DNA of 64,000 bases from Flavobacterium sp. HSC-61S13 (GTDB taxonomy: Bacteria > Bacteroidota > Bacteroidia > Flavobacteriales > Flavobacteriaceae), in assembly GCF_024171535.1 (NCBI RefSeq), contig NZ_JALJZV010000001.1, positions 248,001 to 312,000 on the forward strand. Reading direction: 5' to 3'. A program made the position numbers and the translations under genes. Positions 24,511 to 33,121 of this stretch are shown piece after piece. How positions within the stretch are numbered: the stretch's first letter is position 1; every line of letters begins with the position of its first letter. The notes under the pieces were generated by a model. It was not told the origin of the DNA. It saw only the letters and a list, made by a program, of their open reading frames with translations, and ran no database searches.

Positions 24511-26376
24511 ATGCAAGATCAAAATCAATATACCGAAGACAATATTCGTTCATTAGACTGGAAAGAACATATCCGTATGCGTCCTGGAATGTATATCGGG
24601 AAATTAGGTGATGGCTCTTCTCCAGATGATGGTATTTACATACTGATTAAAGAGGTATTAGACAACAGTATCGATGAGTTTGTAATGGGCTCGGGAAAAA
24701 CTATTGAAGTAACTTTAAAAGACAAAGTGGTTAGTGTACGCGATTTTGGTCGTGGTATACCCTTGGGGAAAGTAATCGATGTGGTTTCCAAGATGAATAC
24801 CGGTGGTAAATATGATTCCAAAGCCTTTAAGAAATCAGTAGGACTTAATGGAGTGGGAACAAAAGCGGTCAATGCGCTTTCGTCTTATTTCAGAGTGGAG
24901 TCAGTACGTGATAATCAACAAAAAGCAGCGGAGTTTCAAGCGGGTAATCTTCAAGTTGAAGAAGAGTTAACGGAAACGACGAAGCGCAAAGGGACGAAAG
25001 TCACTTTTATCGCTGATGATGCGATCTTTAAAAATTACAAATACCGTAAAGAATACATCATTAAGATGTTGAAAAACTATTGTTATCTAAACACCGGTTT
25101 GACGATACTCTTTAATGGTGAAAAGTTTTATTCGGATAACGGTCTAAAGGATTTGTTAGAAGAAAACATCGATCAAGAGGACATGATCTATCCGATCATT
25201 CACTTGAAAGGTGATGATATTGAAGTAGCTATCACCCACAGTAAAACACAATATTCGGAAGAGTATTACTCTTTTGTGAATGGACAGAACACTACACAAG
25301 GAGGGACGCATTTAGTCGCTTTTAGAGAGGCTTTAGTCCGAACTATTAAAGAGTTTTACAATAAAAACTTTGAGGCTTCGGATATTAGAAAGTCAATTGT
25401 TGCGGGTATTTCTATTAAAGTGGAAGAACCGGTCTTTGAATCTCAAACCAAAACCAAGCTTGGATCTACTGATATGGGACCAGAATCTCCGACGGTTCGA
25501 ACGTATATCAGTGATTTTCTTAAAAAACAATTAGATAACTATTTACACAAGAATCCAGCGGTTTCTGATGCCTTATTGCGAAAAATTCTACAAGCAGAAC
25601 GCGAGAGAAAAGAGCTGTCTGGAATTCGTAAGATTGCTAAAGAACGCGCTAAGAAAGCGGGTCTGCACAATAAGAAACTTCGTGATTGTCGGGTACATTT
25701 GACCGATATGAAACACCCGCGTTATTTGGAAAGTACCTTGTTTATAACAGAGGGAGATTCGGCTTCGGGATCGATTACAAAATCGAGAGATGTCAATACG
25801 CAAGCCGTTTTTAGTTTACGTGGTAAGCCGTTGAATTCCTATGGAATGTCTAAAAAAATCGTTTATGAAAATGAAGAATTCAATTTATTACAAGCGGCAT
25901 TAAATATCGAAGAGGATTTGGGCGATTTGCGTTACAACAATATCGTAATTGCCACAGATGCCGATGTCGATGGAATGCATATTCGTTTGTTGTTGATTAC
26001 ATTCTTCTTGCAATTCTTTCCAGAGCTAATCAAAGAAGGGCATTTATATATATTGCAAACCCCATTGTTCAGGGTTCGAAATAAGAAAGAAACCATTTAC
26101 TGTTACAGTGAAGAAGAACGGGTTTCAGCCATAGAAAAATTAAAACCAAAACCGGAGATTACTCGATTTAAAGGTTTGGGTGAGATTTCCCCTGATGAGT
26201 TTAAGTACTTCATTGGAGAGGATATCCGCATTGATCCAGTGATGTTGGATAAAGCGACATCGATTGAAAAGCTTTTGGAATTTTATATGGGTAAAAACAC
26301 GCCGGATAGACAAGAGTTTATCATCAATAACTTAAAAGTTGAACTGGATGTAGTCGTTGTACAGGATACAAATTAG
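24511..26376 (+). CDS. parE: DNA topoisomerase IV subunit B
   Basis: This 621-residue type IIA topoisomerase ATPase subunit has a GHKL ATP site with [17 protein letters not shown] and [14 protein letters not shown]. The transducer domain follows, then the Toprim domain with [11 protein letters not shown] and [10 protein letters not shown], and a C-terminal [12 protein letters not shown]. Together with ParC it decatenates chromosomes. The short length, without a GyrB-type insert, and the pairing with the next gene support ParE over GyrB. It has its own leader; parC follows after 187 bases. Confidence 0.96.
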   Translation: MQDQNQYTEDNIRSLDWKEHIRMRPGMYIGKLGDGSSPDDGIYILIKEVLDNSIDEFVMGSGKTIEVTLKDKVVSVRDFGRGIPLGKVIDVVSKMNTGGKYDSKAFKKSVGLNGVGTKAVNALSSYFRVESVRDNQQKAAEFQAGNLQVEEELTETTKRKGTKVTFIADDAIFKNYKYRKEYIIKMLKNYCYLNTGLTILFNGEKFYSDNGLKDLLEENIDQEDMIYPIIHLKGDDIEVAITHSKTQYSEEYYSFVNGQNTTQGGTHLVAFREALVRTIKEFYNKNFEASDIRKSIVAGISIKVEEPVFESQTKTKLGSTDMGPESPTVRTYISDFLKKQLDNYLHKNPAVSDALLRKILQAERERKELSGIRKIAKERAKKAGLHNKKLRDCRVHLTDMKHPRYLESTLFITEGDSASGSITKSRDVNTQAVFSLRGKPLNSYGMSKKIVYENEEFNLLQAALNIEEDLGDLRYNNIVIATDADVDGMHIRLLLITFFLQFFPELIKEGHLYILQTPLFRVRNKKETIYCYSEEERVSAIEKLKPKPEITRFKGLGEISPDEFKYFIGEDIRIDPVMLDKATSIEKLLEFYMGKNTPDRQEFIINNLKVELDVVVVQDTN

Positions 26377-26563
26377 TTTAAGCGGGGTACAACAAGATTG
26401 AAGAATTCAGCAGTACCACGTTATGGTCGTGTCACCGTGATTTTATGGGAGTTCTAAAATATATGGAATAATAGATAAGAAGTTAGTCGTTAAATATTTT
26501 TAGAAAGAGAAGTACAAACTTTTTATTAAAAACGAAAAGATTAGTTTTATTCAAAGAAATTAA

Positions 26564-29206
26564 ATGAGCACAGAAGAAGAAAATGTAGATCCAATAGAAG
26601 AGGGACAAAATAAAAAAGAGCTTCATTTTTATGAAAATGTAGATAGTCCGGAAACCATTACGAAAGTAACGGGAATGTATAAAGATTGGTTTTTGGATTA
26701 CGCTTCGTATGTAATTCTTGAAAGAGCAGTACCGGCTATTGAAGATGGATTTAAGCCTGTTCAACGTCGTATTATGCATTCGATGAAAGAATTGGATGAT
26801 GGGCGTTATAACAAAGTGGCTAACGTTGTCGGTCATACGATGCAATATCACCCTCACGGTGATGCGAGTATTGGTGATGCGATGGTGCAGATGGGTCAAA
26901 AAGAGTTGTTGATTGATACTCAGGGAAACTGGGGAAATATATTAACGGGTGATGGTGCGGCGGCATCGCGTTATATAGAAGCGCGTTTAAGTAAATTTGC
27001 TTTGGAGGTTTTGTATTCTCCAAAAATTACTGCTTGGCAATCCTCTTATGACGGTAGAAGAAATGAACCGATTAATTTACCGGTTAAGTTCCCGTTGTTA
27101 TTGGCTCAAGGTGGTGAGGGTATTGCAGTTGGTTTGTCGACTAAAGTACTGCCGCATAACTTTATAGAGTTGATCGATGCATCTATAAAAATACTTAAAG
27201 GAAAACCTTTTGTATTGTATCCCGATTTTCCCACTCAAGGTATTGCAGATGTTTCTGCTTATAATGATGGGCTTCGAGGAGGACGTATTCGCGTGCGCGC
27301 TCGAATTTCACAATTGGATAAAAACACCTTGGTCATTACCCAAATACCTTTCTCAACCAATACCTCAAGTTTGATTGAGAGTATTTTGAAAGCCAATGAA
27401 AAAGGAAAAATAAAAGTTAAGAAGATTGAGGATAATACCGCTGCAGATGTAGAGATTTTGGTGCATTTGCCTCCGGGAGTTTCTCCAGATAAAACCATAG
27501 ATGCCTTATATGCCTTTACGGGTTGTGAAACCTCTATAGCGCCGTTGGGTTGTGTGATTCAAGATAATAAACCGTTGTTTGTAGGTGTGAGTACCATGTT
27601 GGTAACATCCACGCACAGAACGGTATCCTTGCTAAAAAGTGAATTGGAAATTGAACTCCAAGAGCTCAACGAACAATGGCACTTTTTATCGTTGGAACGC
27701 ATATTTATTGAAAAGAGAGTGTATTATCTGATTGAAGAGGAAAAAACTTGGGAGGGTATCTTAAGAGCTATCGATGAGGGCTTGCGTCCTCACGTTAAAA
27801 ACTTAAAGCGAGACATTACTGAAGAGGATTTAACGCGATTAACCGAAATTAGAATTAAGAGAATTTCTCGATTTGATATTGACAAAGCCAATCAAAAATT
27901 GGAGTCCTTAGAAGATGATATCGAAAAAGTCAAGCACCACTTAAATCATCTAATTGAATTTGCGATAAATTATTTTATACGATTAAAAGAGAAGTACGGT
28001 AAAGGAAGAGAACGCCTTACGGAAATTCGCAGTTTTGACACTATTGAAGCGACTAAGGTGGTCTTGAGAAATACCAAGTTATATGTCAATATGGAGGAGG
28101 GATTTATCGGTACAGCTCTTAAAAAGGAAGAATATGTAGCTGATTGTTCGGATATTGATGATGTAATAGTCTTTTTGCGCAACGGTAGTTTGATTATTAC
28201 CAAAGTGGATGAAAAGAAATTTGTTGGTAAGGATATTATTCACGTAGCGGTTTTCGATAGAAATGATAAACGCACGATTTATAATGTCATTTATAGAGAC
28301 GGAAAGTCTGGAGCATCTTATGTCAAGCGATTCAACGTATCTGGTGTGACACGAGATAAAGTTTATGACTTAACACAAGGCAAACCGGGGTCTCAGGTAT
28401 TGTATTTTTCTCACAATCCGAATGGCGAAGCCGAAGTGGTGAGTGTATTATTAAGACAAATCAGCAGTGTCAAAAAACTAAAATTCGATTTAGATTTCGC
28501 CGATTTATTGATTAAAGGGCGCAGTTCCAAAGGGAATTTGGTCACTAAATACGCAATTAAAAAAATCGAATTAAAGGAAAAGGGAATTTCAACATTGCGA
28601 CCGCGAAAAATTTGGTTTGACGATACGGTTCATCGTCTTAATGTAGATGGGCGAGGGGATCTATTGGGCGAATTTAAGCCTAATGATCGTCTATTGGTTA
28701 TCAATCAATCTGGAAAAGCGAGAACGATCATTCCGGAGTTGACGAGTCATTTTGAAGAAGATATGATCGTATTGGAGAAATGGGTGCCAAATAAGCCAAT
28801 TTCAGCGATTTATTTCGATGGAGAAAAGTCGCGCTACTACGTCAAACGTTTCTTAATTGAAAATGAGTCTCGCGAGGAAATGTTTATTTCAGAAGCCGAG
28901 AATTCGAGGCTCGAAATCGTGTCGACCGATTACCGTCCATTAGCGGAAGTATCTTTTTATAAGGTTAAAGGGGTTCAAAAAGAAAATTTAATTGTAGATT
29001 TAGAACAGTTTATAGTTGTCAAAGGGATAAAAGCGCAGGGAAATCAGTTAACTGCCGATAAAATTAAAATATCTCTTTTAGAACCACTTCCCTATGAATT
29101 ACCTGAAGAGGAAAAAATGGTGGAAGTTACATCTACTGAAAATGGAGATGAACCAACGGATTTATTATTAGACGACGACGGACAAATTACTATCCCCCTT
29201 GAGTAA
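26564..29206 (+). CDS. parC: DNA topoisomerase IV subunit A
   Basis: This 880-residue DNA-cleaving subunit has a winged-helix domain with YASYVILERAVPAIEDGFKPVQRRI, QYHPHGDASIGDAMV and the active-site Tyr in SRYIEARL (about residue 130). A coiled-coil tower with the dimer gate lies at about 360-480, and a long beta-pinwheel-like C-terminal domain runs from about 540 on. The acidic tail (DEPTDLLLDDDG) is typical of Bacteroidota. Its stop codon directly abuts the start of the phospholipase gene, so translation of the two is probably coupled. Confidence 0.96.
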   Translation: MSTEEENVDPIEEGQNKKELHFYENVDSPETITKVTGMYKDWFLDYASYVILERAVPAIEDGFKPVQRRIMHSMKELDDGRYNKVANVVGHTMQYHPHGDASIGDAMVQMGQKELLIDTQGNWGNILTGDGAAASRYIEARLSKFALEVLYSPKITAWQSSYDGRRNEPINLPVKFPLLLAQGGEGIAVGLSTKVLPHNFIELIDASIKILKGKPFVLYPDFPTQGIADVSAYNDGLRGGRIRVRARISQLDKNTLVITQIPFSTNTSSLIESILKANEKGKIKVKKIEDNTAADVEILVHLPPGVSPDKTIDALYAFTGCETSIAPLGCVIQDNKPLFVGVSTMLVTSTHRTVSLLKSELEIELQELNEQWHFLSLERIFIEKRVYYLIEEEKTWEGILRAIDEGLRPHVKNLKRDITEEDLTRLTEIRIKRISRFDIDKANQKLESLEDDIEKVKHHLNHLIEFAINYFIRLKEKYGKGRERLTEIRSFDTIEATKVVLRNTKLYVNMEEGFIGTALKKEEYVADCSDIDDVIVFLRNGSLIITKVDEKKFVGKDIIHVAVFDRNDKRTIYNVIYRDGKSGASYVKRFNVSGVTRDKVYDLTQGKPGSQVLYFSHNPNGEAEVVSVLLRQISSVKKLKFDLDFADLLIKGRSSKGNLVTKYAIKKIELKEKGISTLRPRKIWFDDTVHRLNVDGRGDLLGEFKPNDRLLVINQSGKARTIIPELTSHFEEDMIVLEKWVPNKPISAIYFDGEKSRYYVKRFLIENESREEMFISEAENSRLEIVSTDYRPLAEVSFYKVKGVQKENLIVDLEQFIVVKGIKAQGNQLTADKIKISLLEPLPYELPEEEKMVEVTSTENGDEPTDLLLDDDGQITIPLE

Positions 29207-30139
29207 ATGCTAAAAAATGTAAACAAAACCATCCAACATTCGCTGTTGGTTTTATCAACCGTATTCCTTTCGCAAACCGTATTTTCTCAAGATGGGAAAG
29301 GCGGTTTATTTGATGGAGAAACACAAGCCAGAACGCTGACAGAGCGTTGGGAACTGAGCTCTGAAACCAAAAAAGGAACTTTTGTTATTACGCCTTACAA
29401 ACCAATTTATGTGAGTCCACTGCGTTGGTCCAGTGATCCCAACAAATTACCAACGAGTGACAGTCCCGACAACAATGCCTTGATTCCACAAGATTACAAC
29501 AGTGTGGAGTCGCGATTTCAATTGAGTTTTAAGACCAAAGTGATGCAGGGTATTTTTTGGGGAGCTGGGGATATTTGGTTGGCCTTTACGCAAACAGCCA
29601 ATTGGCAGGTGTATAATGCCGATTTATCGAGGCCTTTTCGCGAATTGAACTACGAACCCGAAGTGATTTTAAATTTTGCTACTAATTTTGAGGTTTTTGG
29701 GGTAACCAATCGGATGATGGGGATTTCATTGAATCACCAGTCCAACGGGAAAAGCTTACCGGGATCGAGAAGTTGGAATCGGGTGATTTTTCAAACCGCA
29801 TTTGACTATAAGGATTTGAGCGTTATTATCAGACCGTGGATTCGCATGCATGAAAAGATTGAAGAAGATGATAACCCAGGAATAGAGGAATATGTAGGTC
29901 GCGGAGATATTACGTTGATTTATAAATATAAAGAACAAGAATTTAGCTTGTTGGCTCGTAATAATATGCGTTTCAACAAAAGAAATAAGGGATATCTTGA
30001 AATGAACTGGACGTATCCCATATCGGGCAATTTAAAAGCGCATTTACAAGTAGCTAACGGTTATGGTGATACCATGATCGACTTCAATCATAAACAGACC
30101 ATTATAGGTTTGGGGGTGTCTTTAATAGAATGGTTGTAG
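29207..30139 (+). CDS. pldA: Outer-membrane phospholipase A (OMPLA family)
   Basis: The 310-residue protein has a signal peptide (cleaved after about residue 27, near VFSQ) and a beta-barrel pattern. The catalytic block of outer-membrane phospholipase A, NHQSNGKSLPGSRSWNR, contains the His-x-Ser pair and a downstream Asn. It should hydrolyse acyl chains of phospholipids in the outer leaflet when the membrane is disturbed, and it needs Ca2+ and dimerisation in the known family members. The ATG starts on the base after the parC stop, an unusual neighbourhood. A strong terminator follows at 30172. Confidence 0.9.
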   Translation: MLKNVNKTIQHSLLVLSTVFLSQTVFSQDGKGGLFDGETQARTLTERWELSSETKKGTFVITPYKPIYVSPLRWSSDPNKLPTSDSPDNNALIPQDYNSVESRFQLSFKTKVMQGIFWGAGDIWLAFTQTANWQVYNADLSRPFRELNYEPEVILNFATNFEVFGVTNRMMGISLNHQSNGKSLPGSRSWNRVIFQTAFDYKDLSVIIRPWIRMHEKIEEDDNPGIEEYVGRGDITLIYKYKEQEFSLLARNNMRFNKRNKGYLEMNWTYPISGNLKAHLQVANGYGDTMIDFNHKQTIIGLGVSLIEWL

Positions 30140-30171
30140 AGATACTATAAAGCCAAAAGAAATTCAATATG

Positions 30172-30208
30172 GAGGATAAATTTTAATAAAATTTATCCTC
30201 TTTTTTTT
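30172..30208 (+). terminator. Rho-independent terminator of parC-pldA
   Basis: GAGGATAAATTT (30172-30183) pairs perfectly with AAATTTATCCTC (30189-30200), with loop TAATA, and is followed by eight Ts. The right arm also encodes the last codons of the convergent small gene. Confidence 0.85.
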
Positions 30209-30377
30209 CTTTTTTACTAGCTTTTTTCAGGGAGTAAATAAAATAGGCTATAAAAACAATAAAGCCAATATATGAAGGGATATTGGATGTTGATAGCGCG
30301 TTTTTGGTATCAAATTCTAGTATACCATAAACAAACATTAGAAGTACAATAAATGTAATTGCTTTTTGTAATATCAT
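30183..30377 (-). CDS. Small two-helix membrane protein
   Basis: The 64-residue protein has two hydrophobic helices (about 4-20 and 33-50) and a Lys-rich C-terminus (KKASKKEKKEDK). No family is recognised. It lies 10 bases downstream of hemN in the same direction, so it is probably the last gene of that transcript. Its stop and final codons overlap the hairpin that ends the convergent pldA gene. Confidence 0.6.
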   Translation of the reverse strand: MILQKAITFIVLLMFVYGILEFDTKNALSTSNIPSYIGFIVFIAYFIYSLKKASKKEKKEDKFY

Positions 30378-30387
30378 AGTTTAATCT

Positions 30388-31752
30388 TTATATAGTCATA
30401 GAAAATAATTGTCTGGTTGGTTTATTGCGCTGTAGTCGTAAATCAAAAGCCATACATACATTTCGAACATAGGGGCGACCCTTTCGAGTGATATACAATT
30501 GCTGGTTTTCGATTTTGATCAAGTTATCTTTTTCGAGTTCACGTAGGTCTGCTAAAATTTCATTCATACAATCCAATTGTTTAGATGATTGACTGTAATT
30601 GGTTGTAAAAGTGCACATTAGATTGAGTATGTGTTTACGGATTATAAGATCTTCGTCTGTCAGTACATGTCCCTTTACTACTGGAAGTTGATTTTGTTCC
30701 AGCATTTCATAATAGGTTTCAATCGATTTCTCGTTTTGAGCAAAGGAGTACCAACTGTCGCTAATAGCAGAAACACCTAATCCAATCATCAGTTGTGTGC
30801 TAGAAGAGCTGTATCCCATAAAATTGCGGTGAATAGTACCTTTTTCCATGGATGTATACAGACTGTCGCTGTTTAACGCAAAATGATCCATTCCTATTTC
30901 GTGATAGCCATTTTCCAAAAGCAATTCCTTACCTTTTTCATACAACTCCCGTTTTTCGGAATCTTTGGGGATGTCTTCATCTTTATAGCCGCGTTGCCCA
31001 TTGCCTTTTAGCCAAGGCACATGCGCATAACTATAAAAAGCCAAGCGATCCGGTGAAAGGGACTTTGTTTTTTCAATAGTATCGATTACGTGTTCGAGTT
31101 GTTGAAAAGGTAGGCCGTAAATCAAATCATGAGAAATGGAAGTATAGCCTATTTCACGTGCCCAAAGTGTTACTTTGGCTACGGTATGAAAGGGTTGTTC
31201 GCGATGTATGGCCTTTTGAACAATGGCGTTGTAGTCTTGAACTCCAAAGCTCACCCTTCTAAAACCGATATCATATAGGGTTTGTAAATGTACTCTTGTG
31301 GTGTTGTTGGGGTGTCCTTCAAAACTAAATTCATAGTTTTCTGCGAGTTCCACTGTATCTAGTATTCTTTTAATTAGATATTCTAAATTGGCCGCCGAGA
31401 AAAAAGTCGGAGTACCGCCTCCTAAATGCAATTCTTTTAAAATGGGTTTTTCGGGAAATAGGGCGCAATACAAACTCCATTCCTTTAAAACAGCCTCGAT
31501 ATAAGGATTCTCTACTTCGTGTCTTTTAGTGATTCTTTTATGACAACCGCAAAAAGTACAGAGGCTTTCACAAAAGGGCAGGTGGATATACAGACAGATA
31601 CCTTCTTTGGAATTGGATTCAACAAAGGACTTAACACAGGTCTCGATCCACTTATCGCTACTAAATGTTGCTTGATCCCAGTACGGAACCGTGGGATAGC
31701 TCGTGTATCTAGGACCAGCAACATTGTATTTTTGTACTAAAGAAAGACCCAT
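30388..31752 (-). CDS. hemN: Oxygen-independent coproporphyrinogen III oxidase
   Basis: The 454-residue radical-SAM enzyme makes protoporphyrinogen IX without oxygen. The iron-sulfur motif reads HLPFCESLCTFCGC (Cys-x3-Cys-x2-Cys, followed by the HemN-typical extra Cys), with GGGTPTFF and, downstream, EGHPNNTTRVHL and FGVQDY. The C-terminal HemN domain is complete. The start is the ATG at 31752, the family's usual MGLSLVQKYNVAGPRYTSYP. A frame extending to 31812 would run over the promoter and the FNR-like box and is rejected. Anaerobic control by a Crp/Fnr regulator is suggested by the box at 31799-31812. Confidence 0.96.
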   Translation of the reverse strand: MGLSLVQKYNVAGPRYTSYPTVPYWDQATFSSDKWIETCVKSFVESNSKEGICLYIHLPFCESLCTFCGCHKRITKRHEVENPYIEAVLKEWSLYCALFPEKPILKELHLGGGTPTFFSAANLEYLIKRILDTVELAENYEFSFEGHPNNTTRVHLQTLYDIGFRRVSFGVQDYNAIVQKAIHREQPFHTVAKVTLWAREIGYTSISHDLIYGLPFQQLEHVIDTIEKTKSLSPDRLAFYSYAHVPWLKGNGQRGYKDEDIPKDSEKRELYEKGKELLLENGYHEIGMDHFALNSDSLYTSMEKGTIHRNFMGYSSSSTQLMIGLGVSAISDSWYSFAQNEKSIETYYEMLEQNQLPVVKGHVLTDEDLIIRKHILNLMCTFTTNYSQSSKQLDCMNEILADLRELEKDNLIKIENQQLYITRKGRPYVRNVCMAFDLRLQRNKPTRQLFSMTI

Positions 31753-31768
31753 AAAAGTAGTTTTTTGA

Positions 31769-31812
31769 CAAAAATAGAAGTAATGTAACATTTGTAGCAT
31801 GATATTTATCAT
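31769..31812 (-). promoter_or_regulatory. hemN promoter with FNR-like operator
   Basis: On the minus strand TATTTTTG (31776-31769) is a perfect TAnnTTTG box. Upstream, ATGATATTTATCAT (31812-31799) is a perfect palindrome containing TGATnnnnATCA, the core of an FNR/Crp site. Its centre lies about 42 bases before the inferred transcription start (near 31763), the usual place for class II activation. A short leader of about 11 bases leads to ATG 31752. Confidence 0.6.
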
Positions 31813-31944
31813 AAATGTATAATATTTGTATTCGAATCTGTAAGGATAATTTGATCACTCAGGTCGTATAACAGGGATTGATTTTTTGGTGAATTGCTGA
31901 AAAAATAGGAATACACTGTTTTAATAATTTAAAAATATATCATT

Positions 31945-32316
31945 ATGTATTGGAGATTAAACCATTTATTGTTGTTGCTGATGTTGGTGTTTTCTTGTCA
32001 AGCGCAAACGCAGTCTAAGGATTACTTGTTGGATGTTGCCAAGTTTGAAAAGCAACAGTTAAAAGAAAAAGGGCAGTTGGTCGATGTTCGTACGGCTTCG
32101 GAGTTTGAAGAAGGGCATATAAAAGGAGCTCAGAATATCGATTTTCTACAAGATGATTTTACGGCTAATACAGCTAAGCTCGATAAAAATAAAGCGGTCT
32201 ATGTGTATTGTAAGTCTGGGGGGCGTAGTGCTAAAGCAGTAGAGGTGCTTAGAAAACAAGGTTTTACGAATATATACGAACTCGATGGCGGTTATACCGC
32301 TTGGAAGAAAAAGTAA
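31945..32316 (+). CDS. Rhodanese-like lipoprotein
   Basis: The 123-residue protein has a lipoprotein signal peptide with the lipid Cys at about 18 (LVFSC) and one rhodanese domain: LVDVRTASEFEEGHIKGA, then the active-site loop YCKSGGRS with Cys89, and LDGGYTAWK at the end. It should carry a persulfide on Cys89 in the periplasm or on the membrane. The sulfur donor and acceptor are unknown. Single gene, divergent from hemN. Confidence 0.9.
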   Translation: MYWRLNHLLLLLMLVFSCQAQTQSKDYLLDVAKFEKQQLKEKGQLVDVRTASEFEEGHIKGAQNIDFLQDDFTANTAKLDKNKAVYVYCKSGGRSAKAVEVLRKQGFTNIYELDGGYTAWKKK

Positions 32317-32412
32317 AACTTAAAGTAGGGGAAATAGTGAATTTATCAATATTTTAAGATTTAAGAATTACTCCTTTAAAATAGATTTGCTATTTTTGAT
32401 AAAAAATAAGAT

Positions 32413-32688
32413 ATGGATACAGCATCTTTTGGAGGTTTTTTAAGAACATTGCTGATTATTGTATTGGCCTACTACGCATTTAGGTTTATTATGCGTTACT
32501 TGTTTCCTGTATTAATTTACAGAGTAGCAAAAAAAGCAAATGAAAACTTTCAACAAAAACAACAAGATTTTTATAAACAACAATCCGAACCTACAAATAC
32601 ACCACCTACTTCTGAATTCGTTAATCCCGATAAACCGCGGGAGAAGAAAAAAGTTGGTGAGTATATAGAATTCGAAGAATTGGATTAA
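32413..32688 (+). CDS. DUF4834 family small membrane protein
   Basis: The 91-residue protein has one N-terminal hydrophobic segment (about residues 8-36, FLRTLLIIVLAYYAFRFIMR), a helical Gln-rich linker (FQQKQQDFYKQQ) and a charged tail ending KVGEYIEFEELD. It matches the DUF4834 pattern known from Flavobacteriia; the function is unknown. A TATTTTTG box at 32391-32398 gives a leader of about 10 bases. A terminator follows at once. Confidence 0.8.
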   Translation: MDTASFGGFLRTLLIIVLAYYAFRFIMRYLFPVLIYRVAKKANENFQQKQQDFYKQQSEPTNTPPTSEFVNPDKPREKKKVGEYIEFEELD

Positions 32689-32696
32689 AAAAAGCT

Positions 32697-32730
32697 AAAA
32701 GGACTGTCTTAATAAGACGGTCTTTTTTTT
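32697..32730 (+). terminator. Rho-independent terminator
   Basis: GGACTGTCTT pairs with AAGACGGTC (one G-U pair), with an AAT loop, followed by nine Ts. It ends the DUF4834 gene. Confidence 0.8.
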
Positions 32731-32731
32731 T

Positions 32732-33006
32732 GCTGATACGCGGATGTGCTGATACGCGGATGTGCTGATACGCTGATACGCTGATGGGCAAATAGGCTTA
32801 TCTGGGGATAAGTTAGAAGGCTGTTCCATTTTTACGAGTAAGGGCGAATGGGCGTATGGGCGAATGGACATATAGGCTTTAGATGCTGATACGCTGATAC
32901 GCGTATGGGCAAATGGGCAAATAGGCTTATCTGGGGATAAGTTAGAAGGCTGATCCATTTTTACGAGTAAGGGCGAATGGGCGTATGGGCGAATGGACAT
33001 ATAGGC
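32732..33006. repeat. 8-bp-periodic repeat tract with a duplicated 92-bp unit
   Basis: From 32732 the sequence can be read in octamers beginning with GC: GCTGATAC, GCGGATGT, GCTGATAC, GCGGATGT, GCTGATAC, GCTGATAC, GCTGATGG, GCAAATAG, and later GCGAATGG, GCGTATGG, GCGAATGG. Inside it, a 92-bp unit is present twice (32786-32877 and 32915-33006) with a single difference (T against A at 32823/32952). A period of 8 is not a multiple of 3, and the minus-strand frame that crosses it (32695-33000) is only a by-product of the repeats. GC content is higher than in the neighbours. Function unknown. Confidence 0.8.
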
Positions 33007-33121
33007 ATAGAAGATACGTGTAAGCTAATTACAATAAAAGTCTCGTTTAAATTTGTGAATTCTTTTGATATAGTGTTATTTTAGCAAGATATTAAAATGC
33101 TCAATAAAAGCAATTCCATTT

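Noticed and set aside
32695..33000. 101-codon minus-strand frame with repeated AHSPLL peptides
   Set aside because: The repeats in the peptide come from the 8-bp-periodic DNA repeats; there is no start context or known family.
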